Positions 1 through 7,007 of a stretch of 64,000 nucleotides of DNA are shown in pieces. Source of the DNA: Prevotella sp. AGR2160. GTDB lineage: Bacteria; Bacteroidota; Bacteroidia; Bacteroidales; Bacteroidaceae. The stretch is taken from NCBI RefSeq assembly GCF_000424185.1, contig NZ_AUJK01000003.1, forward strand, positions 62,001 through 126,000. Reading direction: 5' to 3'. The number at the start of each line of letters is the position of its first letter. Within the stretch, counting starts at the first letter, position 1. The position numbers and the translations under genes are program-made. The notes under the pieces were generated by a model. That model saw only the letters and a list, made by a program, of their open reading frames with translations. It did not search any database and was not told the DNA's origin.

Positions 1-612
1 ATGAAGTTGGCGGTCATCCTCGACAGAAGGAGTTACCCACACGATGTCATCGGTAACAGCGGCTGTAAAAGACAAAGCATAGTCATACATTCGTTCTTTA
101 AAGATGGGATTACTGAAGGGAAGACTCTCAAACCAATCCCGACGCATCAAAATAGTATGCCCAGGTATTTCAGCATCGCATGTGATACGCAGTAAATTAT
201 AGTTAGGCGTACGTGTATCCGATTGAGGCCTCCGGTCGTCGCCATTAAATCTGATACTTAGGCCTGAACACATGGCCTTATCGCCAATGGCATTGATCTG
301 CCGTTCTATCTTGTCAAGACTCCAAACATCATCTTGATCACTAATGGCAATGTAATCGCCGGTTGCCCGATGCATAGCTGAATAAAAATTTTGGTTTATA
401 CCGTGTTCTCCCTCATTATGGAAAAGCTTGACCATGGCGTTTCTTGCTGCATATTCCTTGAGAATAGCAACAGTCGAATCCGTCGATCCGTCATCCTGTA
501 TGATCATCTCATAGATAGGATAGGTCTGTCGGAGAATGGAGTCGAGTTGCTCGCGAATATATTTTTCGCCATTATAAGTACACATGACGATAGAGACTAA
601 CTTTTTATTCAT
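1..612 (-). CDS. Family 2 glycosyltransferase, partial (3' end outside window)
   Basis: The leftward frame is open from an ATG at 612 to the window edge, giving the first 204 residues. It begins MNKKLVSIVMCTYNGEKYI, the typical N-terminal strand of a GT-A family 2 glycosyltransferase, followed by DDGSTDST (nucleotide-sugar binding) and SDQDDVW, the DxD-type metal site. Enzymes of this family add a sugar from a nucleotide donor to a growing surface glycan at the cytoplasmic membrane. Its ATG overlaps the glf stop by eight bases (605-612), so the two are translationally coupled. With glf upstream the likely product is a galactofuranose-containing O-antigen or capsule; the sugar specificity is inference. 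Confidence 0.88.
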   Translation of the reverse strand, partial: MNKKLVSIVMCTYNGEKYIREQLDSILRQTYPIYEMIIQDDGSTDSTVAILKEYAARNAMVKLFHNEGEHGINQNFYSAMHRATGDYIAISDQDDVWSLDKIERQINAIGDKAMCSGLSIRFNGDDRRPQSDTRTPNYNLLRITCDAEIPGHTILMRRDWFESLPFSNPIFKERMYDYALSFTAAVTDDIVWVTPSVEDDRQLH

Positions 613-1768
613 TTCTATTTTGACCACAGTTTAACTCAAACATCTTCATGACCTTCTCAATGACCGGGGCCATGTCGTAATACTTATATTCTGCCAGACG
701 GCCACCGAAGATGACATTCTCCTGGCGGGCGGCCAAAGCACGGTATTTCTCAGCCAGTTCATTGTTCTTCTCGTCATTGACGGGATAGTAGGGTTCCATG
801 CCCGGCTTCCACTCCGTACTGTACTCACGGCTGATGACGGTCTTCGGATTGTCGTAGACGGCCTGACCGAAACTCTCAAAATGCTTATGCTCGATAACAC
901 GGGTGTAAGGGACCGTTGCCTCCGTATAGTTGACGACGGCATTGCCCTGATGGTTCGGCTCACCGAGTACTTCGGTCTCAAAACGGACGGTGCGGAAGTT
1001 CAAATGTCCGTATTGATAATCGAAGAACTCATCGAGCTGGCCCGTATAAACGATCTTGTCGGCCAAGGCGTCGAAGGCTTTGCGATCAGAGAAATAATCG
1101 GTATTCACACGCGTCTCCACGCCGGCCAGCAACGCCTCGATCAGTTTGTTGTATCCGCCGATAGGGATGCCCTGGAAACTGTCATTGAAATAATTGTTGT
1201 CGAAGACGAGACGCACGGGGAGGCGCTTGATGATGAAGGCGGGAAGATCCGTACATTTCCGGCCCCACTGCTTCTCGGTATATCCCTTGATGAGTCGCTC
1301 GTAAACACTCTTACCGATGAGCAGCTGCGCCTGTTCCTCCAGGTTCCGCGGCTCCTTCACGCCCTCGGCATCCAGACGGGCACGCATCTCGGCACGCTCC
1401 TCGTCGAGCTTGGCCTGCGCCTGGGCAGGTGTCGTCACGCCCCACATCTGATAGAAGGTGTTCATGTTGAACGGCAGATTGTAGAGCTTACCCTGATAGT
1501 TGGCCACGGGAGAATTGGTGTAACGGTTGAACGGTACGAGCGCGTTGACAAAGTCCCATACCTTTTTATTAGAGGTATGGAAGATGTGGGCGCCATACTG
1601 GTGGACATGGATTCCCCCCACATCCTTGCAGTAGACGTTACCGCCGAGCTGCGGCCGCTTGTCGATCACGAGACAGCGCTTGCCCTGTTTGTGGGCGAAA
1701 TAGGCAAAGGTCGCGCCGAAGAGACCAGAGCCGACAATGAGATAATCGTATTCCTTCATAGAAACCAT
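605..1768 (-). CDS. glf: UDP-galactopyranose mutase
   Basis: Converts UDP-galactopyranose to UDP-galactofuranose with reduced FAD. The N-terminus MVSMKEYDYLIVGSGLFGA holds the Rossmann GxGxxG motif, and the family segments QYGAHIFHT, YTEKQWGR and GIPIGGYNKLIEALL are all present. At 387 residues from this start it has normal family length. An ATG further upstream at 1819 is possible, but a TAnnTTTG promoter box lies at 1786-1793, downstream of that ATG, so 1768 (or 1759) is the better start. It is coupled to the next leftward glycosyltransferase by an 8-base overlap. Confidence 0.95.
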   Translation of the reverse strand: MVSMKEYDYLIVGSGLFGATFAYFAHKQGKRCLVIDKRPQLGGNVYCKDVGGIHVHQYGAHIFHTSNKKVWDFVNALVPFNRYTNSPVANYQGKLYNLPFNMNTFYQMWGVTTPAQAQAKLDEERAEMRARLDAEGVKEPRNLEEQAQLLIGKSVYERLIKGYTEKQWGRKCTDLPAFIIKRLPVRLVFDNNYFNDSFQGIPIGGYNKLIEALLAGVETRVNTDYFSDRKAFDALADKIVYTGQLDEFFDYQYGHLNFRTVRFETEVLGEPNHQGNAVVNYTEATVPYTRVIEHKHFESFGQAVYDNPKTVISREYSTEWKPGMEPYYPVNDEKNNELAEKYRALAARQENVIFGGRLAEYKYYDMAPVIEKVMKMFELNCGQNRNE

Positions 1769-1785
1769 GGTTCTTTTTTCTTCGA

Positions 1786-1817
1786 CAAAAGTAAGGAAAA
1801 TTGCTGAAAGTAACAAC
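1786..1817 (-). promoter_or_regulatory. glf promoter
   Basis: Read leftward, the -7 box TACTTTTG (1786-1793) matches TAnnTTTG. A GTTG at 1814-1817 sits about 20 bases upstream as a -33 element. Transcription would begin near 1779, about 11 bases before the chosen glf start. Confidence 0.55.
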
Positions 1818-1890
1818 ATTTGCAGGCGCCCTTCATGTTAAATATACGGAATTGAGTTAATAATTCATAAATATAGTATCTTCTCCTCGC

Positions 1891-1918
1891 GCGATCTTAA
1901 ATAAAAGTTGTACCTTTG
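1891..1918 (+). promoter_or_regulatory. Promoter of the ribosomal operon
   Basis: TACCTTTG at 1911-1918 is a perfect Bacteroidetes -7 box. The -33 side is less clear. It points rightward into the structured leader of rplM. Confidence 0.7.
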
Positions 1919-1923
1919 CACAC

Positions 1924-2121
1924 CGATTGTGGGGACGCGTCTTAGAATCCCCGCAGCCCGATGGTGTTAATAGCTCTTTCCATGGCCGGGAAGAGTGGTT
2001 AGTGAATCCAGCGGACATCAGAGAGAATGCTGTGGATGGTCTCTTTTAGACTGGAGGCGCCGCGAGGTCTCTGTTATCATGTGTTTAATTCATATTTACA
2101 TTAAAATTTCAAGTTCAAAAA
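1924..2121 (+). ncRNA. Structured 5' leader of rplM-rpsI
   Basis: About 200 transcribed bases precede rplM and hold no plausible gene. They can fold: CACC (1921-1924) with GGTG (1963-1966) encloses UGUGGGG (1928-1934) paired with CCCCGCA (1949-1955), 7 bp. CUCUUUCC (1974-1981) pairs fully with GGGAAGAG (1988-1995) across a 6-base loop. Further 3', AGAC can pair with GUCU around GGCGCCGC. Long folded leaders upstream of ribosomal protein genes often mediate feedback by one encoded protein; that this one does so is inference. Confidence 0.45.
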
Positions 2122-2583
2122 ATGGACACATTAAGCTACAAGACTATTTCCGCCAACAAGGAGACAGTAAAGAAAGAGTGGGTCGTAGTAGACGCCAGCG
2201 ACCAGATCGTCGGTCGCCTCTGCTCTAAGGTTGCAAAGCTGCTCCGCGGAAAGTACAAGCCGTCTTTCACTCCCAACGTAGATTGTGGAGACAACGTCAT
2301 CATCATCAACGCCGCCAAGGTCGTCTTCTCCGGTAAGAAAGAGACAGACAAGATCTACACGCGTTATACTGGTTATCCTGGTGGCCAGCGTTTCAATACT
2401 CCTGAGGACCTCCGCAAGCGTCCGGGCGGTATCGACAAGATCATCCGTCACGCTGTGAAGGGTATGCTCCCCAAGGGCCGTCTCGGTCGTGCCCTGATGG
2501 ACAACCTCTATGTATTCGAAGGCGCTGAGCACGACAAGGAGGCTCAGAAGCCCAAGGCTATTGACATCAACCAGTACAAATAA
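2122..2583 (+). CDS. rplM: 50S ribosomal protein L13
   Basis: A 153-residue protein of normal L13 length that binds 23S rRNA early in large-subunit assembly. Diagnostic segments include WVVVDASDQIVGRLCSKVA near the N-terminus, GDNVIIINA, and HAVKGMLPKGRLGRA near residues 113-127. It is first in the operon rplM-rpsI-rpsB-tsf and lies 9 bases before rpsI. It is preceded by a perfect promoter box and a long structured leader, so translational feedback is plausible. Confidence 0.97.
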   Translation: MDTLSYKTISANKETVKKEWVVVDASDQIVGRLCSKVAKLLRGKYKPSFTPNVDCGDNVIIINAAKVVFSGKKETDKIYTRYTGYPGGQRFNTPEDLRKRPGGIDKIIRHAVKGMLPKGRLGRALMDNLYVFEGAEHDKEAQKPKAIDINQYK

Positions 2584-2592
2584 AGAAGAAAG

Positions 2593-2979
2593 ATGGAAAT
2601 CATTAACGCAATCGGTCGCCGCAAGAGCTCTGTCGCTCGTGTTTACCTCACAGAAGGTACCGGCAAGATCACTATCAATAAGAAAGATATCGAAACATAC
2701 TTCCCCTCTGCTATCCTCCGTTACATCGTGAAGCAGCCGCTGAACCTCCTCGAGGCTGACGGAAAGTATGATATCAAGGTAAACCTCGACGGTGGCGGTT
2801 TCACCGGTCAGAGCCAGGCTCTTCGCCTCGCTATCGCCCGTGCCCTCGTCAAGATCAATGCTGACGACAAGAAGCAGCTCAAGGATGCCGGCTTCCTCAC
2901 CCGCGACAGCCGTGCTGTTGAGCGTAAGAAACCGGGTCAGCCGAAGGCTCGCCGTCGCTTCCAGTTCAGTAAGCGTTAA
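2593..2979 (+). CDS. rpsI: 30S ribosomal protein S9
   Basis: A 128-residue protein with the S9 features: GRRKSSVARVYL at the N-terminus, GGGFTGQSQALRLAIARAL in the middle, and the basic tail ending RRRFQFSKR that reaches the P-site tRNA. It follows rplM by 9 bases. A hairpin (CCGACAGG 3008-3015 with CCTGTCGG 3030-3037) and one copy of the palindromic repeat lie between it and rpsB, without a clear terminator, so readthrough is expected. Confidence 0.97.
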   Translation: MEIINAIGRRKSSVARVYLTEGTGKITINKKDIETYFPSAILRYIVKQPLNLLEADGKYDIKVNLDGGGFTGQSQALRLAIARALVKINADDKKQLKDAGFLTRDSRAVERKKPGQPKARRRFQFSKR

Positions 2980-3007
2980 TCTACTGGACCTCCGTTTAGT
3001 ATCTAAA

Positions 3008-3037
3008 CCGACAGGATTCCTATGGACTACCTGTCGG
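3008..3037 (+). repeat. Hairpin after rpsI
   Basis: CCGACAGG and CCTGTCGG form an 8-bp stem with a 14-base loop. No T-tract follows, so it is not a standard terminator; it may mark a processing or attenuation point inside the operon. Confidence 0.4.
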
Positions 3038-3058
3038 CTGATTCTGAACTTCTCCCTT

Positions 3059-3086
3059 GTAGGGACATGATTCATCATGTTCCGCC
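3059..3086 (+). repeat. Family A palindrome, copy 1
   Basis: GTAGGGACATGAT, TC, ATCATGTTCCGC. The core ACATGAT/ATCATGT is an inverted repeat. It lies 80 bases after the rpsI stop with its GTAGGG end facing that gene. Confidence 0.8.
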
Positions 3087-3139
3087 AAGGGAACAAAATT
3101 AGAATTCAAAAAGAAAGTAAACAATTTAAAAGGAAAACA

Positions 3140-3952
3140 ATGTCAAGAACAAATTTTGACCAGTTACTGCAGGCAGGTTGCCATTTCGGTCACCTCAAGC
3201 GCAAGTGGAACCCCGCTATGGCTCCCTACATCTTCATGGAGCGTAACGGTATTCATATCATCGACCTCAACAAGACCGTCGCCAAGATCGACGAGGCTGC
3301 AGAGGCTCTCAAGGGCATCGCCAAGAGCGGCAAGAAGATCCTCTTCGTCGCTACGAAGCGTCAGGCTAAAGACATCATCGCCGACAAGGCACAGAGCGTC
3401 AACATGCCGTATGTCAACGAGCGTTGGGCCGGTGGTACGCTGACCAACTTCCCGACCATCCGCAAGGCCGTGAAGAAGATGACAAACATCGACAAGCTCA
3501 TGGCTGACGGTACCTTCTCTAACCTCAGCAAGCGTGAGCTCCTGCAGATCAGCCGCCAGCGCGCTAAGCTGGAGAAGAACCTCGGTTCTATCGCTGACCT
3601 GACTCGCCTGCCCGCTGCCCTCTTCGTCGTCGACGTCATGAAGGAGCACATCGCTGTCAAGGAGGCTAACCGCCTCGGTATCCCCGTATTCGCTATGGTT
3701 GATACCAACAGCGATCCGAAGAACATCGACTACGTTATCCCCGCCAACGACGATGCTAAGGACTCCATCGAGGTCGTCCTCGACGCTGTCTGTGGCGCTA
3801 TCGCCGAGGGTCTTGAGGAGCGTAAGGCTGAGAAGGCTGACGAGAAGGCTGCTGCTGAGCAGAAGGAAGAGGCTGCAGACGCTAAGCCCCGTCGTGCCCG
3901 CAAGGCAGAGGCTGCTCCCGCTCAGGAAGAGCAGGCTCCCGCAGCAGAGTAA
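3140..3952 (+). CDS. rpsB: 30S ribosomal protein S2
   Basis: A 270-residue S2 starting MSRTNFDQLLQAGCHFGH. The family blocks RKWNPAMAPYIFMERNGIHI, FVATKRQAKDIIA, YVNERWAGGTLTNF and DTNSDP are clear. The frame stays open upstream to 3077, but that extension runs through the palindromic repeat and is not conserved, so 3140 is chosen. The last 50 residues are an Ala/Glu/Lys-rich acidic tail ending in AEEQAPAAE-like sequence, longer than in enterics. It is followed at 151 bases by its usual partner tsf. Confidence 0.96.
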   Translation: MSRTNFDQLLQAGCHFGHLKRKWNPAMAPYIFMERNGIHIIDLNKTVAKIDEAAEALKGIAKSGKKILFVATKRQAKDIIADKAQSVNMPYVNERWAGGTLTNFPTIRKAVKKMTNIDKLMADGTFSNLSKRELLQISRQRAKLEKNLGSIADLTRLPAALFVVDVMKEHIAVKEANRLGIPVFAMVDTNSDPKNIDYVIPANDDAKDSIEVVLDAVCGAIAEGLEERKAEKADEKAAAEQKEEAADAKPRRARKAEAAPAQEEQAPAAE

Positions 3953-3967
3953 TCCGCACACCCTTTG

Positions 3968-4016
3968 GTAGGTGGCCGCCATGTTGCGGCCACGCGCCCA
4001 TATTGCCGGCCACCTA
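3968..4016. repeat. Nested GC-rich inverted repeat between rpsB and tsf
   Basis: Outer arms GTAGGTGGCC and GGCCACCTAC enclose an inner hairpin GTGGCCGC/GCGGCCAC. It resembles family B in base composition but not in exact sequence. There is no T-tract. Confidence 0.6.
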
Positions 4017-4040
4017 CTGTCAAACAAAAAGAATATTTAA

Positions 4041-4088
4041 CCGCCTCCTGAAGCCTTCCCTAAAGGGGGAGGATTTTGAAGAGGCTCC
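4041..4088. repeat. CCTCC/GGGGGAGG hairpin before tsf
   Basis: CCTTCCC (4054-4060) can pair with GGGGAGG (4066-4072) around a short AAAG-type loop. A related hairpin, CCCTCCCC with GGGGAGGG, follows glpC at 59596-59615. Confidence 0.4.
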
Positions 4089-4103
4089 AATAAATCAATA
4101 ATT

Positions 4104-5108
4104 ATGGCTTACAAACCAAGTATGGACGATATCAAGAAGCTGCGCTCCATGACGGGTGCAGGTCTTGGTGATGTCAGAAAATCATTGATTGAGGCAGAAG
4201 GCGACTTCGACAAGGCCAAGGATCTCCTCCGTGAGCGTGGCCTCGCTATCGCTGCCAAGCGTTCCGACCGTGAGACTTCCAATGGTTGCGTCCTCGTCAA
4301 GAAAGTTGCAGGCTTCGCCGCTATGGTGGCTGTGAAGTGTGAGACCGACTTCGTTGCCGCAGGCAAGGATTTCATCGATATGGTACAGCAGATCCTCGAC
4401 GCTGCCGTCGCTGCTAAGGCGAAGAGCATCGATGAGGTGAAAGCTCTCAAGCTCGCCAACGGCGAGGATGCCGCTACCGCTGTTCAGCAGCGCTCCGGTA
4501 TCACGGGTGAGAAGATGGAGCTCGACGGCTACAACTTCATTGAGGGTGACAACGTGGAGGTCTACGACCACATGAACAAGCACACCCTCTGCACCATGGT
4601 TCAGCTCAACAAGGACAATGCAGAGGCCGGCCATAAGGTCGCCATGCAGGTCGCTGCCATGAAGCCCGTCGCTCTCGACGAGGCCAGCGTTCCCCAGTCT
4701 GTCAAGGACGAGGAGCTGAAGGTCGCCATCGAGAAGACGAAGGAAGAGCAGGTAGAGCGCCAGGTTGTCAACGCCATCAAGAAGGCTGGCATCAACCCGA
4801 ACCTCGTTGACTCTGATGATCACATCGAGAGCAACATGGCTAAGGGCTGGCTCACGCAGGAAGAGGCCGACAAGGCTCGCGAGATCAAGAAGACCGTCGG
4901 TGAGCAGGCTGCCGCCAACCTCAAGGAGCAGATGATCCAGAACATCGCTCAGGGCCGTATGAAGAAGTTCTTCAAGGAGAACTGCCTCGTCGACCAGGAG
5001 TTCCAGTTCGGTGACGGCGACAAGATCTCCGTCAGCCAGTGGCTGAAGAACCAGGACAAGGATCTGACGATCGTTGACTACAAGCGTTTCTCTCTCTCCG
5101 CAGACTAA
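4104..5108 (+). CDS. tsf: Elongation factor Ts
   Basis: Exchanges GDP for GTP on EF-Tu. The N-terminal UBA-like module (LRSMTGAGLGDVRKSLIEA, residues about 14-32) and the signature KCETDFVA (about 78-85) are present. At 334 residues it is longer than the enteric protein but usual for Bacteroidetes, which carry a larger insert in the core. It is the last gene of the rplM-rpsI-rpsB-tsf operon and is followed 31 bases later by a strong terminator. Confidence 0.97.
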   Translation: MAYKPSMDDIKKLRSMTGAGLGDVRKSLIEAEGDFDKAKDLLRERGLAIAAKRSDRETSNGCVLVKKVAGFAAMVAVKCETDFVAAGKDFIDMVQQILDAAVAAKAKSIDEVKALKLANGEDAATAVQQRSGITGEKMELDGYNFIEGDNVEVYDHMNKHTLCTMVQLNKDNAEAGHKVAMQVAAMKPVALDEASVPQSVKDEELKVAIEKTKEEQVERQVVNAIKKAGINPNLVDSDDHIESNMAKGWLTQEEADKAREIKKTVGEQAAANLKEQMIQNIAQGRMKKFFKENCLVDQEFQFGDGDKISVSQWLKNQDKDLTIVDYKRFSLSAD

Positions 5109-5139
5109 TTGGTCGTTGTGACCACCTGAAAATAAGATT

Positions 5140-5177
5140 GCCTCCCACGAGTATAACTCCGTGGGAGGCGTTTTTTT
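5140..5177 (+). terminator. Rho-independent terminator of the ribosomal operon
   Basis: GCCTCCCACG (5140-5149) pairs perfectly with CGTGGGAGGC (5160-5169) and is followed by G and seven Ts. Confidence 0.93.
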
Positions 5178-5180
5178 AAT

Positions 5181-5222
5181 GGAGAATGGAAAATGGAGAA
5201 TAGAGAACGGAAAATGAAAAAG
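5181..5222. repeat. Degenerate 14-bp tandem repeat
   Basis: Three imperfect purine-rich units follow each other: GGAGAATGGAAAAT, GGAGAATAGAGAAC and GGAAAATGAAAAAG. They lie between two convergent terminators. The third unit supplies the T-tract of the leftward terminator. Confidence 0.5.
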
Positions 5223-5242
5223 GGCGGGTTTCACAACTCGCC
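5211..5242 (-). terminator. Leftward terminator after GH26
   Basis: Read leftward, GGCGAGTT pairs with AACCCGCC (one mismatch) across GTGA and is followed by CTTTTTCATTTT. It faces the tsf terminator. The rest of 5243-5339 shows nothing recognisable. Confidence 0.6.
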
Positions 5243-5339
5243 GTTTCCGTAACTTATATCAGATCGATTCAAATTAAATGAAGATGAAAGGTTGAGGAAA
5301 AGATTAACAAACTATACTTAATCGCATGAATAAAGGAGG

Positions 5340-6947
5340 TTATGGAATGATTACAGCCTTACCCTTATGGATATAGACGCCATGGAAAACGGGCTTGGCG
5401 ATACGGACGCCCTGAAGGGTATACCAATTTTCATCCATGGGCTTCTTCACGCCGGAGACCGTGCGGATATCCGTGGTGGGATCTTCGCGGAGATACTGCG
5501 CACGTAGCGTCTTCATCTCATCCATGGTAATGACATTATCCATGCTGAACCAGTTCTGCCACCAGTCACTGCCGGCCCACTGGTGTTTCTGTCCCATCTG
5601 ATACTGATAGTGATACCACGGCATGGCATAGAGCCATCTAGCGCCGGCAGCCCACATATCCGTCATCATCGGGGAGTTGCCGCACTCGGAGAGCGTCAGC
5701 ATCTTATGCGGATAATAGGTGTGCATGAACTCGAAAGACCAACTGGCGGAGTTGTATTTCGCCTGTTCATCAGTACTGTCTTTCGGTGTGGCTGTATAAT
5801 TGTAAAGATCACGGCCAATGATATCGACATAGTTATCACCGGGATACCAGTCATCATCATTGATCTGACAGTTCCATACCCAGATGAGGTTGTGCAAGCC
5901 ACGCTGCTGGAAATAGTCGTACATGATATGCCAGAGCTGCTTACAAGGCTCCGGGCCGTCGGCTCCCCACCAGAACCACGCCTTTCCATCAGGGTAGATG
6001 CCGCTGTTGCCGGCAGCCTCATGGAAGGGGCGCCAAAGGACAACGATACCCGAATCCTGGAGAATCTCCAGTCGGTCGGCAACCTTCTTCAGGTCTGCCA
6101 TGAGGAAGTTATGCTGCCAAGTACCTTCCTTCACGGCCTCTTTGGGTGAGAAAGTAGTTGAGGGGGAGCCGCCGCTCGGAGCATAGAAACCATCATACGA
6201 TGGCGGGTCTTTCACGGTGTCTTTTTGATAAGCGTCCCACTGAGCCTCTGTGCTCGGCGCACGCCAATGCCAGCAGATGGTGACGAGGCCGCCCATATCC
6301 CACCATTCCTTCACAGGCGTGATGTCCTTATACGGTTCCCAGCCGTAGGTGAGATGAATATAGTCAAAGCCATTCATGGCAGGATACTTGCCGGTCCAAG
6401 CCTTCACGTAACCGGCTTCCTTATAGTTCCAGTTGACTTCCGCCATGGAGCAGGATATGGCTTTCTTGCCATAGACATCCCGCAAGAGTTGGTAGATCTG
6501 CCGTGTGCGCCATGATGCATTCTTGTCGCAGAGGTCATCATAGCCCACGCGGGTATCGGCGGGACGGGAAGTACGCAGCACGATCTTCGTAATGGTGAAG
6601 TTCGAGCCCGAGAACATCATGGAGTGATGCTTCATCTGCTTGGCGATAGAGTCAGTAATGGCAAAGAAGAAATCTCCCTTGACGAGGAAATAGGACAGCG
6701 CGGGAGTGAGTTCCTTCCATCCGTTCTGCTTGTCGCGAACGGAGCACTGGGGATAATTACCGAGATCCTTGACAGAAACGAGGATCGAGTCACCGGCAGC
6801 AAGGCCGGCATATTTCATGGGGTCGATGCAACACTCGGGGCCCCATGTCATCTTATATTCTCCTTCAAGCAAAGTAATATTCCTCGCCGACAGTGCGCTC
6901 ACTGCCAGCAGGGATAAAAGGAGAGAGAAAATAGCTTTTCTTATCAT
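5340..6947 (-). CDS. Secreted GH26 beta-mannanase
   Basis: A 535-residue secreted glycoside hydrolase. Residues 1-21 are a signal peptide. Residues about 22-130 form a beta-rich, CBM-like domain. Residues about 135-490 are the GH26 barrel, with the acid/base Glu310 in WRPFHEAAG and the nucleophile Glu421 in LSECG. GH26 enzymes mostly cleave beta-1,4-mannans. The C-terminus (NWYTLQGVRIAKPVFHGVYI to the end) resembles the short tails of type IX cargo in Prevotella; porU and porV are in this window. It follows the GH5 gene by 60 bases and probably shares its transcript. The exact substrate is inference. Confidence 0.92.
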   Translation of the reverse strand: MIRKAIFSLLLSLLAVSALSARNITLLEGEYKMTWGPECCIDPMKYAGLAAGDSILVSVKDLGNYPQCSVRDKQNGWKELTPALSYFLVKGDFFFAITDSIAKQMKHHSMMFSGSNFTITKIVLRTSRPADTRVGYDDLCDKNASWRTRQIYQLLRDVYGKKAISCSMAEVNWNYKEAGYVKAWTGKYPAMNGFDYIHLTYGWEPYKDITPVKEWWDMGGLVTICWHWRAPSTEAQWDAYQKDTVKDPPSYDGFYAPSGGSPSTTFSPKEAVKEGTWQHNFLMADLKKVADRLEILQDSGIVVLWRPFHEAAGNSGIYPDGKAWFWWGADGPEPCKQLWHIMYDYFQQRGLHNLIWVWNCQINDDDWYPGDNYVDIIGRDLYNYTATPKDSTDEQAKYNSASWSFEFMHTYYPHKMLTLSECGNSPMMTDMWAAGARWLYAMPWYHYQYQMGQKHQWAGSDWWQNWFSMDNVITMDEMKTLRAQYLREDPTTDIRTVSGVKKPMDENWYTLQGVRIAKPVFHGVYIHKGKAVIIP

Positions 6948-6974
6948 TTAAACGATCGAATTTTCAAGTAATGA

Positions 6975-7000
6975 GGACCTGTCCGCCAAGGGACAGGTCC
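6975..7000 (-). repeat. Hairpin between GH5 and GH26
   Basis: GGACCTGTCC (6975-6984) and GGACAGGTCC (6991-7000) form a perfect 10-bp stem with a 6-base loop. No T-tract follows leftward, so partial termination or protection of the GH5 message 3' end is more likely than full termination. Confidence 0.55.
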
Positions 7001-7007
7001 TTGGATA

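Noticed and set aside
1995..2228. Short open frame in the rplM leader
   Set aside because: It overlaps the start of rplM in another frame and crosses a stable hairpin; no family resemblance.
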